Notes: generated by a model from the sequence alone, not told the origin. DNA of 64,000 nucleotides from Pseudomonas viciae (GCF_004786035.1 NZ_CP035088.1:3570001-3634000); one strand, 5' to 3'. Numbered from the stretch's first letter, positions 36,780 through 45,839 are shown. Translations and numbers: made by a program.

Positions 36780-37862
36780 CTAGATAACGTTTGGATCAAG
36801 CTCACCGGCCCAAGCCAGTAATGCCGCCAGCAGGAAAAAACTGCCACAGGCCGACTCCACTTTCTGCTCCTCAGCGGCCGATGTCCGGTAGCAATGGCCG
36901 ACGAAACGTCCCTCGTGAAAATCGCCGCCGCGAATAATCGCCGCCAGTTGCGCACCGACCTGATGGTGCAGTACCTCGCCGGCGGGTACCTGGGACGCCA
37001 GCCCTAGGAGGGCCAGCGACGCCATCGCCGCCGCACAGGGATCGTCCGGCCCCTGGGGTTCGGAAAGGCGATTGAACGGTGCGTCCACACCCCGACTGCG
37101 TTGCCAGTACTGGCAGGCCTGCACGGCATCCTGTTGGTAAGGCGCGCCATACAACCGGGCACCGACACTCAGGCCAAGCATCGCCCAGGCCTGGCCCCGG
37201 GACCAATTGCCCGGCCTGTCGTCGGCACGCCACTGGCCATTTTCATGGCAAGCCTGACTGCTCCAGGCCCCGTCGCCAGCGGCGCAACCACGAAAGGAAG
37301 CCTGCAGTTGTTGCCGTCCGAGGCTCAACAGCCGAGGGTCGGCCCGACGCGAGAACAATTGCAGTGTGGCAGCCAGCGGGTCGATGCTCAGGCGCTGATC
37401 ACCCTGCTCGCCGCCGCCCATGTCCCGCCCCAGTGCAATGCAACCGAGCAACGGATCGAAGGCCCGCGCCAGTTCCAGCACCGCTTGCTCCGCGAGTTCA
37501 TGGGCCATGGCGTCATCCAGCAAACAACTGCCCAGCCCTGCGCCGTAATGAAAGATCAGGCTGCGATGATGCGTGGCGCTGCCCAGTTTGTCCCGCAGCC
37601 GTTCGGTGATCCGGCGGGCCTGGCGACGGTCGTCCAGCAGTGCGCTGCGATGGGCGCGCAGCCACCACATTCCAGCCCAGAACCCGCCCAGCCAGGAGCC
37701 GCCAGCCGACACTTTCCAATGACTGTCAGCCCCCGTGCAATACAACGGAAAACCCTGCGCACAAGAGGCCTGGATCTGCTCCATGCGCCTGAGGATCGCC
37801 GCAATGGCGCGATAGGTCTCATCGAGCCGCAACGGTTCTTGCCACGCCTGGGCGAGGTTCAT
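36780..37862 (-). CDS. GH88/GH105-like six-hairpin glycosidase-fold protein in the metallophore operon
   Basis: The 360-residue protein has an (alpha/alpha)6-barrel pattern like unsaturated glucuronyl hydrolases: SWLGGFWAGMWWL near 56-68, SIDPLAATLQLF near 159-170 (with the expected second Asp, D161), NWSRGQAWAMLGLSVGARLY and CGSFFLLAAL near the end. The first catalytic Asp, normally in HDxGF, is not evident; the matching place reads HHRSLIF (98-104). A sugar hydrolase is unexpected in a siderophore operon. The start at 37862 overlaps the exporter stop codon by 4 bases, so it belongs to the operon. Confidence 0.75.
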   Translation of the reverse strand: MNLAQAWQEPLRLDETYRAIAAILRRMEQIQASCAQGFPLYCTGADSHWKVSAGGSWLGGFWAGMWWLRAHRSALLDDRRQARRITERLRDKLGSATHHRSLIFHYGAGLGSCLLDDAMAHELAEQAVLELARAFDPLLGCIALGRDMGGGEQGDQRLSIDPLAATLQLFSRRADPRLLSLGRQQLQASFRGCAAGDGAWSSQACHENGQWRADDRPGNWSRGQAWAMLGLSVGARLYGAPYQQDAVQACQYWQRSRGVDAPFNRLSEPQGPDDPCAAAMASLALLGLASQVPAGEVLHHQVGAQLAAIIRGGDFHEGRFVGHCYRTSAAEEQKVESACGSFFLLAALLAWAGELDPNVI

Positions 37863-39064
37863 TTGACCGCCCTCAGCCCGGTGACGGCCGACGCCTTGTG
37901 GCGTTGCCGCAGACGAATCAACAGCAGGCTCGACGCGCCACCCACCACGAGTACGCCGATCAACAGCAACCACGCATCGGCGAACCCCCACGGTCCGCGC
38001 TGGAACAGGCCAAACAAAGGTGGCCCCACGGCAAACCCGCCGAAAAAACCCGCCGACAGCAGCCCGGCAGCCGACGCCGGGCTACCAAACCCTGGATCGC
38101 GCAGCACCATGCTCATCGCGATGGCGTTGGTCGCCACGGCGGTCAAGCCCATGCCCAAGGCGCCCGCCCACAGCGGCCAATGACGCACAGGCAAGGCCAA
38201 CGAGGTCAGCCACAACGCCACGCCTGACAACAGCAACAGCACCAACAGCAACCAGGACTCATCGACCATCCGCGCGCCCAACGGGGTGAGCACGACCCGG
38301 GCGGCGATGCCCATCACGCCGAAACCGGCGATCAATGCGCCGATCCATTGCGCGGTCATGCCTTGCTGGGCGGCAAAGACCCCAAGAAAAGTCACGAACG
38401 ACGACAACACGATGCCTACACACAGTTGCACGCTCATCAGCAACGCCAGGCGTGTGTTGGGTCGACTCAAGGCAAATCCCAGGGGGTTGCCCGAATGTTC
38501 ACGGGCGGCCACCCGCGGGCCCAACAGCGCCAGGAACAATGCTGGCAACAGCAGCGTGGCCAAGGCACCGCGCCAGCCCAGACTCAGGGCCAGGCTGGGC
38601 AACAACAGGCCAGCGAACAAGGCCGAGACCTGCACCCCGGACTGTTTCAAGCCGACCACCGCCGCCTTTTGCCGGGGCTCGACGCGCTCGGCGATCAACA
38701 GATTGGTCGCCGGATTGGCCAGCGCCTGGGCAATGCCGCAGGCCGCCAGGGCCAGTACGACGCCCATGAATCCGGGCAAGCTCGCCAGTAACCCATAAGC
38801 CGCCACCGTGCTCCAGAACAGCAATGCCAGGGCACGCCGGGTTCCCAGACGATTGACCAATGGCCCGGCCCACAACGACAGCACGGCGGCAAAACCGAAC
38901 GCGCTGGTGATCAGCCATCCCAACCAATGGGTCGGCACACCGAGGTCTGCGACCATCAACGGCCCGAGGGTGCCGACTGCGTAGAAAATCAGCATCGGCA
39001 AGGCCATTGCCGCCGTCAGCACCAGCCGCAGCCAAACGCCCCGTGAAGGATTGTGCTCGCTCAT
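37859..39064 (-). CDS. MFS transporter, probable metallophore exporter
   Basis: The ~401-residue, 12-helix major facilitator has LVNRLGTRRALALLFW in the helix 2-3 loop, a fitting signature. The start at 39064 is preferred over one 10 codons earlier because its ATG overlaps the dehydrogenase stop by 4 bases. Position within the thiocarboxylate operon makes product efflux the simplest role, comparable to the exporter of the PDTC locus. It is distinct from the second MFS gene at 51030-52313. Confidence 0.85.
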   Translation of the reverse strand: MSEHNPSRGVWLRLVLTAAMALPMLIFYAVGTLGPLMVADLGVPTHWLGWLITSAFGFAAVLSLWAGPLVNRLGTRRALALLFWSTVAAYGLLASLPGFMGVVLALAACGIAQALANPATNLLIAERVEPRQKAAVVGLKQSGVQVSALFAGLLLPSLALSLGWRGALATLLLPALFLALLGPRVAAREHSGNPLGFALSRPNTRLALLMSVQLCVGIVLSSFVTFLGVFAAQQGMTAQWIGALIAGFGVMGIAARVVLTPLGARMVDESWLLLVLLLLSGVALWLTSLALPVRHWPLWAGALGMGLTAVATNAIAMSMVLRDPGFGSPASAAGLLSAGFFGGFAVGPPLFGLFQRGPWGFADAWLLLIGVLVVGGASSLLLIRLRQRHKASAVTGLRAVK

Positions 39065-40281
39065 CGACCTGCCCCCGCCATCACGGACGGCCAATCGAAG
39101 TCCAGGCCCGTTTCGTCGCAGCTGTCGAGCAACTGCCGGCCTACCGCGCTCACCAGCGCATCGTCGGTGCCGTCGAGGATATGGGTGGTGCGCGCCGTGC
39201 GATAAATCCCCGACAACGGTGACAGTTCGCTCAGGCCTTCGGCACCCATGATCTGGATCGCCGAGTCCGCAGCCTCGCTCAAGGCCTGGGAAGCGGCGAC
39301 CTTGGCGATGTTCACCTCAATACTGTTGGCAACGCCGGCATCGTATTTGTCGGCGGCGTCGTGAAGCAGTGCGCGCGCGCTGGCAATGCCCTGGTAAACC
39401 CGGAACACCCGCTGGCGCACCAGTTGTTTGTCCGCCAGCCGCGCCTGCACGCCGCGGGCCGAATGGATGCGTGCGCACATCAGGTCGAAGCAGCGTTGGG
39501 CCAGCCCCAGCCAATGCACCGAACGCAGGATGCGCCCCAGCGCCAGGCGCTCTTGCATCAATGCCAGGCCCTGCCCTACCTCGCCCAGCACATGACTGGC
39601 CGGGACTTGAACCTGATCGAATGAAAGCTCCCCCTGTCCGGAAAACCGCCCGAGAATCGACAAGGGTCGTTCCACGCGAAAGCCAGGCAAGTCGGTGGGA
39701 ACCAACAACATCGATAACCCACTCTCCAATGGCCCTGGCGCGGTGCGGGCAATCACCGTGACCAATGCCGCCCGTTCGGCACGGCAGATGAACCACTTGC
39801 GCCCACTCAACCGCCAGTGGCCGTCAACCAGTTCGGCGTGGCTGCTCAGGGTCGCCGGGATCGAACCGATGCTGTCCGGCTCGGACATGCCATAGCTGGA
39901 GACCATCGTCCCCGCCGCCAACGGAGCAAGAAAGCGCTGGCGGATCTCCTCGCCGGCATGGCGGCTCAACATGTGCAGATCCAACGTGGCGTCGTCGCCG
40001 AAGATCGCCGGCCCGTACTCGGACCGGCCCTCCTGCTCGGCCACCAGCAGATAAGCACGCAGGCTGGCAATCCGACCGCCCAAGGCCTGGGGGTAGAAGC
40101 TGCCCCACAACCCGGCAGCCCGGGCCTGGGCACTCAGTTCGGCGATACGTCGAGCGGCTTGTCGGGGTTCGGCCGCCAGCTCGGGCTCCACCGGAAGGAT
40201 GCGCTCATCGACAAAACGCCGAACCTGGCGCGCCCGCTCATCAACGTCCTGAGCGCTGCCGACTCTCATCGCGCTCAACAT
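39061..40281 (-). CDS. Acyl-CoA dehydrogenase family flavoenzyme
   Basis: The 406-residue protein has the ACAD layout: helical N-domain, beta-domain with SSYGMSEPDSIGSIPATL and WFICRAERAALVT, then a C-terminal helical bundle. The catalytic-base site, usually YEGT, reads ILDGTDD with Asp at residue 370, as in some ACAD subgroups. It overlaps the AMP-ligase end by 7 bases. A dehydrogenase of this family is part of the PDTC gene set as I remember it (pdtL). It could desaturate an activated acyl precursor or aromatise a ring. Confidence 0.87.
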   Translation of the reverse strand: MLSAMRVGSAQDVDERARQVRRFVDERILPVEPELAAEPRQAARRIAELSAQARAAGLWGSFYPQALGGRIASLRAYLLVAEQEGRSEYGPAIFGDDATLDLHMLSRHAGEEIRQRFLAPLAAGTMVSSYGMSEPDSIGSIPATLSSHAELVDGHWRLSGRKWFICRAERAALVTVIARTAPGPLESGLSMLLVPTDLPGFRVERPLSILGRFSGQGELSFDQVQVPASHVLGEVGQGLALMQERLALGRILRSVHWLGLAQRCFDLMCARIHSARGVQARLADKQLVRQRVFRVYQGIASARALLHDAADKYDAGVANSIEVNIAKVAASQALSEAADSAIQIMGAEGLSELSPLSGIYRTARTTHILDGTDDALVSAVGRQLLDSCDETGLDFDWPSVMAGAGR

Positions 40282-41924
40282 GCGATGCCCGCCCCGCTCT
40301 CCAGGAACGCCACTTCGGCGGCCAGGGATTTCTTGTCGATCTTGCCCGCGGGTGTCAGCGGCAGCTGTTTATAGAAGCGCAGGTACTCGGGCAGTTTATT
40401 GACTTCCAATCCTTGCTCGCGCAGGTAGTCGGTCAATTCACTCAAGCTGAAGCGCGGCGCGCCCTCGCGCAGGGTCACGCAAATGCACACGCGCTGGCCC
40501 AGGTCCGGGTCCGGCACGGCCACACAGGCGACACTGACCACATCGGGATGACCGGTCGCCAGGGTTTCGATCTGCACCGGGCTGATGTTGGCGCCGCCAC
40601 GGATAATGATGTCTTTCTTGCGTCCGGCCAGAATCAAATAGCCGTCTGCATCGATGTAGCCAAGGTCGCCGGTCTTGACCCAGCCTTCGGCGTCTCGATA
40701 CTGCGCATCGAGTTCCGGAGCGTTGACGTATTGCATCGGGCTCAGGGGCCCCCGCGCGCGGATTTCACCGACGCTGCCCTGGGGCAGTTCCTGGTCCTGC
40801 TCATCGAAAATCTTGATGGCGCACACCGCCGGGTTCGGTCGGCCGACACTGTAGAACACCACCTCCAGCGCATCGTCCAGCGTGTTGTGGCAGTTCACCC
40901 CGTCCGCCGAACCATACAGGCTGATGAAGCCACAGCCAAAGGCCTCGACACAACGGCGCACCGTGACTTCGTCGATCAGCGAGCCGCCGCAGATCAAACC
41001 CTGCAGGCTGGATTTGTCGACTTCGGCCAGACGTGCATCGGCTGCGATGCGCTGAAGCATCGTTGGCACTCCGAGGATGTGGGTCGGGCGCAGCCGTTCA
41101 ATGGCCTCGATGGCCGCTGCTACATCGAACTGCGGCAGGACGGCAATCGACCCACCGAGCCACGACAGGCTGCCAAAGGTGGCGGTGGAACCGAACGATG
41201 AGCCCAGCGGCACCAGGTACAACCCGCGGAACGTGGCGCCCTCGGGATGGATGCGTTGCAGGAAGCGCCCGCGTCCGCCCACCAGGGCATTGTGCGAGTA
41301 AGCCACCAGTTTGGGTTCCGACTCGGTGCCGGAAGACACCAGCAGGCGCACCGGTGAATTGGGGCAAACCTGAGGCAGTTGCGCCGCTTCAAGGGGCTCG
41401 GTTTCGAGCAGGTCCTGCAGGCTCAACCAGCCATCGCGGGTACTGCCCTCGACGATCAACACCCGGAGTGACAACAAGGTCGGGCGCAGTGCCTCGACGA
41501 CCTGGCATAGATCGATGCCGGCATACTCGGCCGGAACGATCACGGCCCGGGCATCGCAGCGCCGCACCAGTGCCTGGATGTCCAGGCTGCCGCGTCCTGG
41601 CGGAAACGGCGCAACCACGGCGCCCAGCGCCGCGGCGGCCAGGTCGATGGCGCAGCAACGCCAACTGTTGGTGAGCTGGTAGGCCACCACATCGCCGGGC
41701 ATGATCCCGGCGGCGCGCAGTCCGGCGGCCATGCGCAAGGCATAGTCATGCAACTGGCCATAACTGAGGGTGCCCTCGGGTGAGAGCACGGCGGTTTTTT
41801 CCGGCTCACGCTGGGCGTGCTCGCGGAACAGTTGGTAAACCGAACGGTTGGGGTAGGTTCCGTCACGTTCCCAGACACTGCGAACCTCAACGGGAACCAG
41901 ATCAATGATGCCTGCGTTATTCAT
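40275..41924 (-). CDS. AMP-forming acyl-adenylate ligase
   Basis: The 549-residue ANL-superfamily enzyme has phosphate-loop motif SSGTESEPK (about 197-205), a YGSADG motif, the hinge region GWVKTGDLGYIDADGYLILAGRKKDII and a C-terminal PAGKIDKKSL catalytic lysine. It should activate a carboxylic acid as the acyl-adenylate. In thiocarboxylate pathways that adenylate is attacked by the thiocarboxylated ThiS-like carrier. CTGGAG precedes the ATG, and the CaiB stop overlaps it by 4 bases. Confidence 0.92.
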   Translation of the reverse strand: MNNAGIIDLVPVEVRSVWERDGTYPNRSVYQLFREHAQREPEKTAVLSPEGTLSYGQLHDYALRMAAGLRAAGIMPGDVVAYQLTNSWRCCAIDLAAAALGAVVAPFPPGRGSLDIQALVRRCDARAVIVPAEYAGIDLCQVVEALRPTLLSLRVLIVEGSTRDGWLSLQDLLETEPLEAAQLPQVCPNSPVRLLVSSGTESEPKLVAYSHNALVGGRGRFLQRIHPEGATFRGLYLVPLGSSFGSTATFGSLSWLGGSIAVLPQFDVAAAIEAIERLRPTHILGVPTMLQRIAADARLAEVDKSSLQGLICGGSLIDEVTVRRCVEAFGCGFISLYGSADGVNCHNTLDDALEVVFYSVGRPNPAVCAIKIFDEQDQELPQGSVGEIRARGPLSPMQYVNAPELDAQYRDAEGWVKTGDLGYIDADGYLILAGRKKDIIIRGGANISPVQIETLATGHPDVVSVACVAVPDPDLGQRVCICVTLREGAPRFSLSELTDYLREQGLEVNKLPEYLRFYKQLPLTPAGKIDKKSLAAEVAFLESGAGIAC

Positions 41925-43774
41925 CGAAAACTCCAGTGAGCGTTGACTGAGGTATAGGCATTGAGGCTTAAGCACGGCTTCAATCGGCGGTCTTGGGCCA
42001 GCTGCGACAGGTCGTCTACGACCACGCAGGCCGGTATGGCAGCGGCGTCCAGCGCCTGTTCCCAGGTCGCGGCCGCTTGCGAAGACAGGGCGCTGCCCAG
42101 CAATGCGTCCAACCTCTGCGGGCTGGTTTGCGGGTCCAGGGCGAGGATTCGGTTCAGTTGTTCAAGTTGCGCCGGGGTCTGGCAATCGATCGCCAGTAAC
42201 CCGGACTGGGTCGGGTACACCCCCTTGAGCAGGCTGGCCTGGGGCTGATCCGCGTCCTGCAGTGATGGGGCACACAATAAATTGGCCGCCCCGAGCAAGG
42301 AGCTGTCGACGCGCACTGACTGGCCGCTGAGGGCACGATGGACCAGGGCGGCGGTCACCCCTTGGGCGGCGACCACACCGCCCAGCACATCGAGCACGGT
42401 GAACAGCGAGCCACCCGGGGTGCCCGAGGCCTGGCCGATCTGTTCGCCGACACCGGACCATGCCTGGACAACAAAGTCGGTGCCCGGCAAGGGTTCACCT
42501 GGGCGGTCATGGCCCCAGCCACCGGCATAGGCATACACCAGGCCCGGGTTGATCCGTGCCAGGTCGGCGCGGTCCAGCGCCAGCTCCGCCGCCTTGCCCG
42601 GTGCCCAGTTGTGCAGGAACACGTCAGCATGACGGACCCGCTCGTAGAGCTCTTCGCGACCGGCGGCTGACTTGATATCGAGTTCGCGTACCGGCTTGAG
42701 GCGATTGAGGGCATCGAAGCGCACCGACACGCCGTCGACGCACGGCGGCATGGCCCGCAACGGATCGCCACCGGGCAACTCGATGCGCAGCACCTCGGCA
42801 CCCAGCATCGCCAGTAAATGACCGGCCAACGGCCCCTGGATCCGGCGACAGGATTCAATCACCGTCAGACCGCTCAAGGGCAACTCGCCCAGTGCCAGCG
42901 CGGGCAATGTCCGGCCATCGGCAGCGCTGCAGTCGAACGCCCAAGGGCCTTGTTTCAATTGCCCGGGCAAATCTTCGTCGGCACGCCGCTCGGCGAGGCT
43001 GCGCAGCGGGCACACAGCCATGCCGTTCAACGCGCACAAGGCACTGATGCGAGCCATGGACAGCCGCGCCAAGGCCTGGCGAAACACCGTTGGCATCGGC
43101 GCAACCGCCTTGGCGTAACGCAACAGGAACGCCTTCCAGCCCTGCCCGGCCTGTTCGGCGTCGATGCCCACCGCAGCCCAGAAACGTCGCCAAGGCTCGG
43201 CGTCGAGGGTTTCCAGTTCGAAATGCACACCGTCGGCGGAAACGAAAGGTGGACGATTCTTCGAACAGGTCGCGCCGGGGAGCAGCCGTTCGGCCTCATC
43301 AGAGGCCGTGGCACCGGCCAGGTATTGACCAACACCGAGCACCCCGGCGGCGCCCAGGGAACTGCTGACGTGACTGAAACGACCGCCACGCAACTGCCCC
43401 AGGGCGGCGGCCAGCGCGCCCTGGAGGGCCAGGCTGGCGCTCAAGGTCGAGACATAATCGAGCCCCAGCCCCTGGGCCTTGCCACTGGCCCGGCCATGCA
43501 CCGACATCAATCCGCAGGCCGCCTGCACGGTGTGTTCGGTGACGCCGTGGGCACGGCCATCGGGCCACCCGTGAATCACCCCTTCGATGGGCGAAAGATC
43601 CGGATGATGAAAGGCAAACCCCAGACCGCAAGCCAGCGGATCACCCTGGGAGTGGCGGTGCTCCAGGCCCAGCGCCGTCGCCTGGTAGCGCAGTGACGCG
43701 GCCAGCGCAGCAAAGCCGGCGGGCACCTGTTCAACACAGCCAGAGAGGCTGCAACCTTGTAGAAGACGCGACAT
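41921..43774 (-). CDS. CaiB/BaiF-type CoA-transferase with two tandem domains
   Basis: The ~617-residue protein carries two class III CoA-transferase-like halves, with the clearer one at the C-terminus (IQGPLAGHLLAMLGAEVLRIE; DVFLHNWAPGKAAEL). The probable active-site Asp is in PGTDFVVQAWSGVGEQIG. The N-terminal half (about 1-270) is more diverged and I do not see an equivalent Asp. Family members move CoA between acids without ATP. Relatives occur in the PDTC and thioquinolobactin clusters (pdtI, qbsK, from memory). The start is uncertain: GTG at 43807 is an alternative. Confidence 0.82.
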   Translation of the reverse strand: MSRLLQGCSLSGCVEQVPAGFAALAASLRYQATALGLEHRHSQGDPLACGLGFAFHHPDLSPIEGVIHGWPDGRAHGVTEHTVQAACGLMSVHGRASGKAQGLGLDYVSTLSASLALQGALAAALGQLRGGRFSHVSSSLGAAGVLGVGQYLAGATASDEAERLLPGATCSKNRPPFVSADGVHFELETLDAEPWRRFWAAVGIDAEQAGQGWKAFLLRYAKAVAPMPTVFRQALARLSMARISALCALNGMAVCPLRSLAERRADEDLPGQLKQGPWAFDCSAADGRTLPALALGELPLSGLTVIESCRRIQGPLAGHLLAMLGAEVLRIELPGGDPLRAMPPCVDGVSVRFDALNRLKPVRELDIKSAAGREELYERVRHADVFLHNWAPGKAAELALDRADLARINPGLVYAYAGGWGHDRPGEPLPGTDFVVQAWSGVGEQIGQASGTPGGSLFTVLDVLGGVVAAQGVTAALVHRALSGQSVRVDSSLLGAANLLCAPSLQDADQPQASLLKGVYPTQSGLLAIDCQTPAQLEQLNRILALDPQTSPQRLDALLGSALSSQAAATWEQALDAAAIPACVVVDDLSQLAQDRRLKPCLSLNAYTSVNAHWSFR

Positions 43775-43858
43775 AAGACATACACCAGCAGGTTTCCATA
43801 CCGCCACGCGCGGGCCTCTGGTGAGGTGCCGCGCGCAGCCCCGGGTCAGCGTCCGGCC

Positions 43859-44131
43859 TCAACCACCAGCGACGGCGGGGAGGATGGTGAGGCTGTCGCC
43901 GGCCTTGAGCGTGGTGGCGAGATTGTCGGCAAAGCGGATGTCGTCATCGTTGACGTAGATGTTCACGAAACGATGCACCTGACCGTCGCCGATCAGTCGT
44001 TCCTTGACCCCCGGATACTGTTTTTCCATGTCTTCGATGACTTCAAGAACGGTCTGCCCCTGGACTTCGACGCGTTTTTGATCTTGGGTAAACGTACGCA
44101 ACAAAGTTGGCACCGTGACAAAAATCGACAT
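43859..44131 (-). CDS. ThiS/MoaD-like sulfur carrier protein
   Basis: The 90-residue ubiquitin-fold protein ends exactly in Gly-Gly (SLTILPAVAGG), the tail that an E1-like enzyme adenylates and converts to a thiocarboxylate. Length and ending match sulfur carriers of siderophore pathways (PdtH or QbsE type). Its neighbours, a JAMM peptidase and an E1-rhodanese protein, complete a sulfur-donation module. The tail needs no trimming before use, unlike QbsE, which by memory carries extra residues. Confidence 0.92.
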   Translation of the reverse strand: MSIFVTVPTLLRTFTQDQKRVEVQGQTVLEVIEDMEKQYPGVKERLIGDGQVHRFVNIYVNDDDIRFADNLATTLKAGDSLTILPAVAGG

Positions 44132-44202
44132 GCAAAACTCCCTGAGCCTTATACAGCTCTTTGATCATTGATTACTTAATTGAGCGACGCCGCTTATAAG
44201 TT

Positions 44203-44610
44203 TCAGCGAACCACGCAAATACGCTCTTCGGTCACTTTGTTATTGATGATTCGAAAACTTCGAATGCACTCATCAACCGTCTGCAGTGTTGAAACAATGA
44301 CGTAATGCACCGATGAATCACCGGCAAAACGCACATCTTCGGCGCTCGGAAAGGCGATGCTGGCGGTATGGGAGTGATAGATCACCCGACACTCCTCGTC
44401 TCGCTCATCCAGCGCTCGCCAGACCGCCAGTTGTTGCCTGGGATCAAAACTGAAGAACGTTGGCGAACGGGCGGCGTTGTCCATCGGCACCAATCGTTCG
44501 GCGGTGCGAACACCTGCCGGTGCGACGACAATGCCGCAGGTTTCCAATGGATGATCCCGCCGCGCCTGCTCCAGCATGGCTTCCAGTAGGCCGGCACGAA
44601 TACTCAACAT
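44203..44610 (-). CDS. JAMM/Mov34 metallopeptidase
   Basis: The 135-residue JAB1/MPN-fold protein has all zinc ligands and catalytic residues in place: Glu23 (LETCGI), then His79-x-His81 with Ser89 and Asp92 (YHSHTASIAFPSAED). QbsD-type homologues trim the C-terminus of the sulfur carrier or release it from its product. The carrier here already ends in Gly-Gly, so the peptidase may free it from thioester or isopeptide adducts instead. It lies between the carrier gene and the E1-like gene. Confidence 0.92.
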   Translation of the reverse strand: MLSIRAGLLEAMLEQARRDHPLETCGIVVAPAGVRTAERLVPMDNAARSPTFFSFDPRQQLAVWRALDERDEECRVIYHSHTASIAFPSAEDVRFAGDSSVHYVIVSTLQTVDECIRSFRIINNKVTEERICVVR

Positions 44611-44631
44611 CCTCGGTCCTCATCTTCAGGT

Positions 44632-45804
44632 TCAGTAGGCCGGCAACGCAGGGTCGATATCCCGGACCCAGGCCAGCACGCCGCCTTCAAGGTTGCGTAC
44701 GTTGCTGAAGCCTCGCGCCTGGAGTTCACGCAATACCGCCTTGGAGCGCACACCGGTTTTGCAGTGCAGGACCAGATTGGCCTGCTTGCCGAACCGAGCT
44801 TCGATCAGCTCTGCCGTCTTCGGGCCCTTGGGAAGGTGCTGGGCGCCGTGGATCCGCACGATGTCCCATTCAGCGCGGTCACGCACATCGATCAACAACA
44901 CGTTCTGGCCGCTTTCACGCAACGCCTGCAATTGCCTGGCACTGATCGAGGGAATGTCCGAATCCTGCACACCCTGGGGCGCGCTCAGGCCGCAAAAGGC
45001 CTGATAGTCGCTCAGGGCCGTGATGGGCTGGCGGCCCGGGGAGCGGCGCAACGGCATCTGCCGGTAGGTCATATCCAGCGCGTCGTAGACCATCAGGCGC
45101 CCCAGCAGGCTATCGCCGATGCCAGTGATCAACTTGATCGCCTCAGTGGCCATGATTGCGCCGATGGATGCACACAGAATGCCCAGCACCCCACCCTCGG
45201 AACAGGATGGCGCCAGCTCGGGCGGAGGCGGTTCGGGGTATAGGTCGCGGTAGTTGAGGCCGACCCCGCCCGGCGCGTCTTCCCAGAACACCGAGGCCTG
45301 GCCTTCGAAGCGGAAGATCGAACCCCAGACATAGGGTTTGCCGGCCAACACACAGGCATCGTTGACCAGGTAACGAGTGGCGAAATTGTCAGTGCCATCG
45401 AGGATCAGGTCGTACTGGCTGAACAACTGCACGGCGCTTTGCGGCTCCAGCCGCTGTTCGTGGCGTTCGACTTTCACATAGGGGTTCAGCGCGTGGATGG
45501 CCTCGGCGGCACTGTCAACTTTCAATTGGCCCACCGTGGCAACCCGGTGGATCACCTGGCGCTGCAGGTTGGACTCGTCCACCCGGTCGAAGTCGATGAT
45601 GCCCAGGGTACCGATACCGGCCGCCGCCAGGTAAAGCAACGCCGGCGAACCCAGCCCCCCGGCACCGATCACCAATACTTTGCTGCTTTTTAAACGACAC
45701 TGCCCTTCCAGGCCCACATCAGGAATCAATAAGTGTCGACTGTAACGGGTTATCTCTTCGTTACTTAGACTCGAAACAGCAGCGACAAGCGGAGGAAGTT
45801 TCAT
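44632..45804 (-). CDS. E1-like adenylyltransferase fused to rhodanese (MoeB/MoeZ type)
   Basis: The 390-residue protein has a ThiF/MoeB domain (1-260) with nucleotide loop GAGGLG (47-52), IDFDRVDESNLQRQVIH, and a C-terminal rhodanese domain with active-site CKTGVRS (Cys348). It adenylates the sulfur carrier's Gly-Gly end and passes rhodanese sulfur to it. The zinc-binding CxxC usually found after the LRR(D/N)P segment is missing: the site reads RRSPGRQP. It is the first gene of the second metallophore operon, with a Fur-like site 21 bases upstream. Confidence 0.92.
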   Translation of the reverse strand: MKLPPLVAAVSSLSNEEITRYSRHLLIPDVGLEGQCRLKSSKVLVIGAGGLGSPALLYLAAAGIGTLGIIDFDRVDESNLQRQVIHRVATVGQLKVDSAAEAIHALNPYVKVERHEQRLEPQSAVQLFSQYDLILDGTDNFATRYLVNDACVLAGKPYVWGSIFRFEGQASVFWEDAPGGVGLNYRDLYPEPPPPELAPSCSEGGVLGILCASIGAIMATEAIKLITGIGDSLLGRLMVYDALDMTYRQMPLRRSPGRQPITALSDYQAFCGLSAPQGVQDSDIPSISARQLQALRESGQNVLLIDVRDRAEWDIVRIHGAQHLPKGPKTAELIEARFGKQANLVLHCKTGVRSKAVLRELQARGFSNVRNLEGGVLAWVRDIDPALPAY

Positions 45805-45824
45805 GTTTAATACCTGTTACTGAA

Positions 45825-45839
45825 TGTAAGTAATTCTCA
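45825..45839. promoter_or_regulatory. Candidate Fur box before the sulfur-transfer operon
   Basis: Read on the minus strand, TGAGAATTACTTACA matches 10 of 14 scored positions of the 7-1-7 Fur model TGATAAT-N-ATTATCA. It lies just upstream of the E1-like gene, between the terminator at 46007-46032 and that start codon, where a promoter is expected. It is weaker than the site at 55424-55442. Confidence 0.45.

Noticed and set aside
43859..45804. Molybdopterin or thiamine biosynthesis assignment (moaD/thiS, moeB/thiF)
   Set aside because: The neighbours are a JAMM protease, CoA-transferase, AMP ligase and TonB receptor, with none of moaA/C/E or thiG/H, so a siderophore sulfur module fits better.
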